From Streptomyces sioyaensis (GTDB lineage Bacteria; Actinomycetota; Actinomycetes; Streptomycetales; Streptomycetaceae): a stretch of 38,830 bases of DNA. The notes beneath the pieces are model-generated. The model saw only the letters and a program-made list of their open reading frames with translations, did not search any database and was not told the DNA's origin. Below are positions 35,125 through 38,830 of this stretch, piece after piece. The stretch is taken from contig NZ_SDIF01000063.1 in assembly GCF_004122735.1 (NCBI RefSeq), positions 1-38,830 of the forward strand, in the 5' to 3' direction. Every line of letters begins with the position of its first letter. Within the stretch, counting starts at the first letter, position 1. The position numbers were made by a program, and so were the translations under genes.

Positions 35125-35784
35125 CTAGTCATTTCGCCGTCGCCGGCGCCAGCTTGGAATCCCAATGGAAAGGACCGCATCGATTACGGCACCAAACGGT
35201 ACGGATGAAACGAGTGCCACGGTCAGTGCCTCTGTGGCGATTCCTTGTGTGTATTCCGAATCGATTTCGCGGGGATGCACGTTGATGATCGGGATATCGC
35301 ACTCAAGGATTGGTTTCGCTCCGTCTACGAGGAGCGCATACGTGATGGATTGCCTGCTGCGAATGAGGGTGGGTGCCGCCTCAATGGCAGTGGCCTTGAT
35401 CGCCAGTTTCGGTGCCTTGAGTGATTCGGGTACGCATGTGCTGCTGAGGTGGGCAATGATCCGTACTCCGAGATCGCAGCGGATACTCCTACCGCCATCG
35501 AAGTCGGTGCTGGGGATATCTTTCCTTCCCCTGTTGATCAAGGTCACTTGAAGTACGTGCGGATCGGTAAGAACCTCTCCACGATGTCGCAACTCCAGGT
35601 CTTGGCGTACGCCTTCCGGAGCGCTCAGGAGGGGGGTCGGATTTGACATCCCGTAGAGGAACTGACGCTTTGGGTCCTTGAACCGCCACGTGTAAACCCC
35701 CCAGCTGAGCGCAAGGAGGGCAATGACTGCTGTAGCAGCCTTCCAAAAGGCATCGGAGTTGTACCACTCCCCAGCGAGCAACAT
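35125..35784 (-). CDS. Two-transmembrane-segment protein of unknown function, lower GC than its surroundings
   Basis: About 219 residues from ATG 35784 (a TTG at 35796 is an alternative). An N-terminal membrane segment (AATAVIALLALSWGVYTW) is followed by a likely beta-sandwich (LYGMSNPTPLL, DLELRHRGEVL, VLQVTLINRGRKDI), a second hydrophobic stretch near the C-terminus (LTVALVSSVPFGAVIDAVLS) and a RRRRR tail. I do not recognise the family. The DNA is visibly lower in GC and uses rarer codons than neighbouring genes, suggesting recent transfer. A perfect 10-bp inverted repeat overlaps the start region. Confidence 0.6.
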   Translation of the reverse strand: MLLAGEWYNSDAFWKAATAVIALLALSWGVYTWRFKDPKRQFLYGMSNPTPLLSAPEGVRQDLELRHRGEVLTDPHVLQVTLINRGRKDIPSTDFDGGRSIRCDLGVRIIAHLSSTCVPESLKAPKLAIKATAIEAAPTLIRSRQSITYALLVDGAKPILECDIPIINVHPREIDSEYTQGIATEALTVALVSSVPFGAVIDAVLSIGIPSWRRRRRND

Positions 35785-35807
35785 GCGTAGTATCAAAGCA
35801 TGTTGCT
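35777..35807. promoter_or_regulatory. Perfect inverted repeat over the start of the membrane-protein gene
   Basis: AGCAACATGC (35777-35786) and GCATGTTGCT (35798-35807) are perfect complements with an 11-base spacer and include the candidate ATG at 35784. It may be an operator or an mRNA hairpin that controls initiation. Confidence 0.6.
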
Positions 35808-36326
35808 AGGGGTAGGCGCACGCTCTTCGCCCAAGGGGATGGGGCTTTCGGTATCCACGGGCCCATGTCGAGCGGCGTAGATCGCCGGCGGGGAACGGGA
35901 ACGAGGTCACAGGACTACCGTTATGGCCGGCCTCGGCGCCGGCGTTGATGGCGCGGACGTGGTCACCTCGACTGGCCACTGCTACCCCCTCGTTCAGATT
36001 TCGGTTCTGCTGATTGCCGCGGGTCTCCGGGGCATCTGCTGGGGTTGTGGCCTCACCACACCGGGCCTTTCATCCGTCGGTGCCCGTTCCCTCTACCGCG
36101 GCGACGTCGCGCGGGGGGGGGCTGACCAGTGGGTCATCGCGTAGGTCCGCATCGCCAGGACAACGCACGCGAGTTCGTCGGACTGCCCGGCTGAGCCTCG
36201 TAATCTGCCGAGGGCCTTGCCCATTTGGCGAATCCGGTAGTGGTGCCCGTCGAGGCTGCGGCATTGTCGTCTTCGGCGCCTCGGTCGAGGGCGTCTCGGG
36301 TGCGGGTGGAGCTGCTGGAGGGCGCC
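35797..36326. other. Gap upstream of the Cys-motif orphan gene
   Basis: About 530 bases. Several short frames exist on both strands, but none has a convincing start. It probably contains promoters for both flanking genes. Confidence 0.4.
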
Positions 36327-36932
36327 ATGGGTGAGCGGGAGACGTGGACGACGGAGGAGTTCGGCTCTTCCCACGAGGGCGCGGTCGGCGTGCTTCTGGC
36401 CGACGGTTCCGTCCCGGCCTCCGTCTTTTTCGGGATGAGCTCCGGTGTGGGCGGAGAGTCGGTGTCGCAGTGGAGCGTCTATGACGGCGCGTCCGCGCAC
36501 GGACCGCGGGCGGCCGCGTTGCGCGCGGTGTGTTCCTGCGGCTGGAATGGCCCGGAGCGCCGGCTGGACTGGGGGGTGATCGGCGAGCGGAAGCTTGTCG
36601 AGGCGGCGGGCGGCACGGCGGACACCTGCATGGAGGACTGGGACGCGCACACTGCCGAGGTGGAAGATTCGGCCATTCCCCTGCCGGAGGCGGTCACCGC
36701 CTTGCTGGCCCAGCTGCAGGAGGAGGTCGAGAAGCTGGCGAAGACCTCACCGCTCGCGGCCGTGCGGGCAGCCCGCCGGCTGGAGGTGACCGCCGGACAG
36801 GTCGGGTACTGGCCGGCCCACCATGCCAGGCGGGACACGACAGTCGAACAGGCCGCCGCCGCCCTCGGGCTGAACGAGGACGCGGCGCGGAAGCTGATGG
36901 CCCGCTTCGGCGGCTGGAGTCCCTACCGCTGA
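36327..36932 (+). CDS. Orphan protein with C-terminal helix-turn-helix-like segment
   Basis: 201 residues. The first half holds a short AVCSCGWNG motif and many Gly/Ser; the middle is acidic, and helices follow: LLAQLQEEVEKLAKTSPLAAVRAARRLEVTAG, then TTVEQAAAALGLNEDAARKLMARFG, which looks like a helix-turn-helix. It may bind DNA or nucleotide-modified partners, but the family is not recognised. ATG 36327 has CTGGAGGGC six bases upstream; an upstream in-frame ATG at 36225 is less well supported. Confidence 0.65.
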   Translation: MGERETWTTEEFGSSHEGAVGVLLADGSVPASVFFGMSSGVGGESVSQWSVYDGASAHGPRAAALRAVCSCGWNGPERRLDWGVIGERKLVEAAGGTADTCMEDWDAHTAEVEDSAIPLPEAVTALLAQLQEEVEKLAKTSPLAAVRAARRLEVTAGQVGYWPAHHARRDTTVEQAAAALGLNEDAARKLMARFGGWSPYR

Positions 36933-37081
36933 GCACCGGCCAGCCGCCCGAGCCGACGGCCGGGCGCTCGTCGCCCAGCCCGTTGCCTGGCCCGGCTGTG
37001 GGAGTGAGCAACCCTGCCTGCTCTGCCGGGTAGTCGACTTCCTAGACTGACGCCGTCTCAAAAGTTTGATCGGAGCACGAC

Positions 37082-37324
37082 ATGCGTCGCCTCATTATCG
37101 CCCCCGTCCTTGTGGCAGTCGCCGCCTTCGCACTCGCCGGGTGCGCGCAGGACTTTGGCAAAGGCCCTGAAGGCCGGGTCACCAAGAAGGCCAAGGACGG
37201 GAAGAAGCTCTACTTGGTCGTCGATCCCACGAAGGAGGGCAAGGAGACGAAATTCCGGGTCAGCAAGTACGACTACCACGACTGCTACCGGGGCTCGAAG
37301 TACCCCAAGTGCATTGACGATTAG
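37082..37324 (+). CDS. Small lipoprotein
   Basis: 80 residues with a lipoprotein signal (MRRLIIAPVLVAVAAFALAGC; Cys21 is the lipidated residue). The mature 60-residue part is Lys-rich, with a strand-like GKKLYLVVDP and a DCYRGSKYPKC pair of cysteines that could form a disulphide. Family unknown; small actinobacterial envelope lipoproteins of this kind are common. GGAG lies seven bases before ATG 37082. Confidence 0.8.
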   Translation: MRRLIIAPVLVAVAAFALAGCAQDFGKGPEGRVTKKAKDGKKLYLVVDPTKEGKETKFRVSKYDYHDCYRGSKYPKCIDD

Positions 37325-37707
37325 CCCACGAAGCCCTATCTACTCGGTCCCATCTTCCAGGTGTCCGAGACGGGCATAGCCTCCAGCGCGAGTGCGCTCA
37401 CCAACTCGTGCGCCTGTCCGGGGAGAAGCCGAGGCAGCCAAGGCGACGTACACACAGCTGGCCATTCGTAGCGGCCGGTCCGGGACCGCATCCCCTGTCG
37501 TAGAGGGCCGCACGAGTGGCTCCCCCCGTACGTTTCAGAACCTCGCGTGTAGATCTGTGCCATGCCGCGAGGTCAGGCAGTGCCCGCTGGGGCTGAGCCG
37601 CTCGCAGCCTGTCAGTTTCAACGGCCGGGAATGTGCCGGCGTGCGGGGCGTGTTTTTGAACCGCGGGGTTCGGGGGCCTCTTGGAGCAGATGGTGCGATG
37701 AGGGGGT

Positions 37708-37734
37708 TAGGACCTGTCCTGCGGATCATGTGAC
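37708..37734 (+). mobile_element. IS terminal inverted repeat, left
   Basis: 27 bases beginning TAGGACCTGTCC. They match 23 of 27 positions of the inverted copy at 38732-38758. Together the two bound 1,051 bases that include a transposase remnant and a methyltransferase gene. Confidence 0.65.
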
Positions 37735-37785
37735 CGTCGCGGCCTCGGGCCGTTGGCACGGCCATGGGGCGGGGAGATCTGACGG

Positions 37786-37935
37786 ATCGACTGGTCGATG
37801 GTGAGCGTGGACTCCACGTTCTGCCGTGCCCACCAGCACGCCGCCGGGGCCCGCAAGAATCCCCCGCGGCATCTTCCACGGCGCCGTCACAGACGCCTCG
37901 ATCCGTCTCTGGCTCCGCTCGTGATCCGCCGACTC
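37786..37935 (+). pseudogene. IS5-family transposase remnant
   Basis: One frame reads IDWSMVSVDSTFCRAHQHAA, the conserved DDE-containing segment of IS5-type transposases (the first Asp of the triad is in SVDST). A TGA and a frameshift stand immediately upstream, and similarity fades after GARK. The 5' end and most of the 3' end are missing, so it is inactive. Confidence 0.75.
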
Positions 37936-37936
37936 G

Positions 37937-38716
37937 CTAGTCGTCCGAACCGGCAGATGACGGCGGTACCTCGACGACGAAGAACAGGAAGCAGGTTTTG
38001 GACGAAAGGTCATGGAACTCGTCGGGGAACAGCTCACGGGCGGCCGGGTCGGGCTGCGGCTCACTGATGGTGGAAAGACGGAAGCCGGCGGTGGTGAAGG
38101 CATCAATCATCGCGTGCAATGGCTTGCGCCAGAACCTCATCGGGACAGACTGCCCGTTGAACGTCCAGTTGAAGGAATAGCTGGTGGTCGCAAAGTAGTC
38201 GGGCCGAGGATCCTGGATCGTGTAGGCCACGAATGGGTGGTCCACCGACGCAATCAGTTGGCCGCCGGGCCTGAGCACTCGCCGCAACTCGGCCAGCGTC
38301 GGCCCCCAGTCCTCCAGATAGTGCAGCACCAGCGACGCGACCACGTCGTCAAACGCACCGTCGGCGAACGGCAGGCGGTGGCGCAGGTCAACCACGTGCA
38401 GGTCCACGTCGTCACCGAGCCGCCGCCTGGCCAGTGCCAGCATCCCGGCGCTGGCGTCGATGCCGGTGACGACCGCACCGCGATCGCGTAGTGCAGCGGT
38501 CAAAGGGCCCGAGCCACAGCCGGCATCCAGGATCCGACGGCCAGCCACGTCTCCGGCGAGGGCCAGCATCGCGGGCCGCTCGTAGTACGCGTTCACGAGG
38601 TTGTTCTCGTTCTCCGCTGAGTACGCCTGGGCGAAACTGTCGTAGTCATTCGCCTGGGCCGAATCTGCAGACGCAGACTGGATGAAGCTCTCGGGTACGT
38701 CGGTTAAGCGTTCCAT
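37937..38716 (-). CDS. Class I SAM-dependent methyltransferase
   Basis: 259 residues with the class I motifs: motif I ILDAGCGSGPLTAAL (SAM-binding Gly loop), the acidic end of strand 2 GIDASAGM, VDLRHRLPFADGAFDDVVASLVLHYLED (motif post-I/II) and LRRVLRPGGQLIASV (motif III). The substrate is unknown; relatives are ubiquinone/menaquinone-type or small-molecule O/N/C-methyltransferases. Codon 4 is TTA (38705-38707), implying bldA control. It lies between inverted IS ends and ends one base after an IS5 remnant, so it may be IS-mobilised cargo. Confidence 0.88.
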   Translation of the reverse strand: MERLTDVPESFIQSASADSAQANDYDSFAQAYSAENENNLVNAYYERPAMLALAGDVAGRRILDAGCGSGPLTAALRDRGAVVTGIDASAGMLALARRRLGDDVDLHVVDLRHRLPFADGAFDDVVASLVLHYLEDWGPTLAELRRVLRPGGQLIASVDHPFVAYTIQDPRPDYFATTSYSFNWTFNGQSVPMRFWRKPLHAMIDAFTTAGFRLSTISEPQPDPAARELFPDEFHDLSSKTCFLFFVVEVPPSSAGSDD

Positions 38717-38731
38717 CGTCGCAGCCTAGTT

Positions 38732-38758
38732 GTCACATGATTCGTCGGACAGGCCCTA
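38732..38758 (-). mobile_element. IS terminal inverted repeat, right
   Basis: On the minus strand the 27 bases begin TAGGGCCTGTCC and end ATCATGTGAC. They are the inverted partner of 37708-37734 and overlap the last codon of the adjoining transposase, suggesting insertion right at its stop codon. Confidence 0.65.
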
Positions 38759-38830
38759 GTGACCTGAGTCGGAGATTCGTCGGCAGTATGCAGCGACTTT
38801 GTCGAGGATCTCGTCGGCGGTCTTCGTCCA
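38756..38830 (-). mobile_element. IS630-family transposase, C-terminal end (gene enters from the right)
   Basis: The last 24 codons before a TAG at 38756-38758 read WTKTADEILDKVAAYC and then end ISDSGH, a very common C-terminus of IS630-type DDE transposases in Streptomyces. The rest of the gene lies outside the window, so intactness cannot be judged. Confidence 0.8.

Larger units (their letters stand above)
37325..37936. other. Gap with IS remnants
   Basis: 612 bases containing an IS terminal repeat (37708-37734) and a frameshifted transposase fragment (37786-37935). Between 37325 and 37700 no gene was recognised. Confidence 0.5.

Noticed and set aside
36093..36650. Large minus-strand frame opposite the orphan gene at 36327
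   Set aside because: Arg/Ala/Pro-rich composition of an antisense shadow; the plus-strand gene has a good ribosome site and balanced composition.
37336..37563. 75-codon minus frame starting with ATG
   Set aside because: No ribosome site and no recognisable motif; next to IS debris, so it may be a fragment but cannot be supported.

Overview
The window is high-GC actinobacterial DNA, almost certainly Streptomyces. Evidence is the codon usage, GTG starts with strong GGAGG sites, rare TTA codons, a melC1-melC2 melanin operon, a LAXTG surface protein, and above all an adjacent tap-tpg pair (telomere-associated protein and telomere terminal protein), which is diagnostic of a linear Streptomyces replicon and usually lies in a chromosome arm. 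No rRNA, tRNA or CRISPR array was seen.

Bases 1-9,800 look like the edge of a specialised-metabolism locus. A partial aminofutalosine synthase (mqnE) and a 1,4-dihydroxy-6-naphthoate synthase (mqnD) flank a short aryl-acid adenylating enzyme of the PaaK/EhpF type. They are followed by an alpha/beta hydrolase, a Gfo/Idh/MocA oxidoreductase, a cytochrome P450, an acyl-CoA carboxylase beta subunit and a degenerate adenylate-forming (ANL) protein. Three intergenic sites share a CTNGGGAATT-type motif; the best is a 14-bp perfect palindrome close to the operator of PAS-LuxR regulators. My working hypothesis is that futalosine-pathway naphthoate is made and activated here for a secondary product.

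Bases 10,400-23,500 hold mostly exported or accessory functions: a hydrolase, a two-gene operon encoding a small secreted protein and a secreted ribosome-inactivating protein (rRNA N-glycosylase fold), DinB and GNAT enzymes, an 856-aa sortase-anchored surface protein, a membrane-anchored protein, a beta-helix lipoprotein divergent from a Tat-exported DyP peroxidase (with a duplicated 17-bp element between them), and melC1-melC2. Four of these genes carry a TTA codon, implying bldA-dependent, development-linked translation.

Bases 23,800-26,700 are tap-tpg. Tap shows motifs in the order and spacing of a phi29-like protein-primed DNA polymerase palm, with an altered motif C. The rest is accessory: isochorismatase-like hydrolase, UvrA paralogue, VOC protein, EamA exporter, SDR, mycothiol-dependent-isomerase-like protein, orphan membrane protein and lipoprotein, and a TTA-containing methyltransferase lying between inverted IS ends next to an IS630 transposase. 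VOC-gene and IS5-transposase fragments and several short tandem repeats show that this arm has been rearranged repeatedly.
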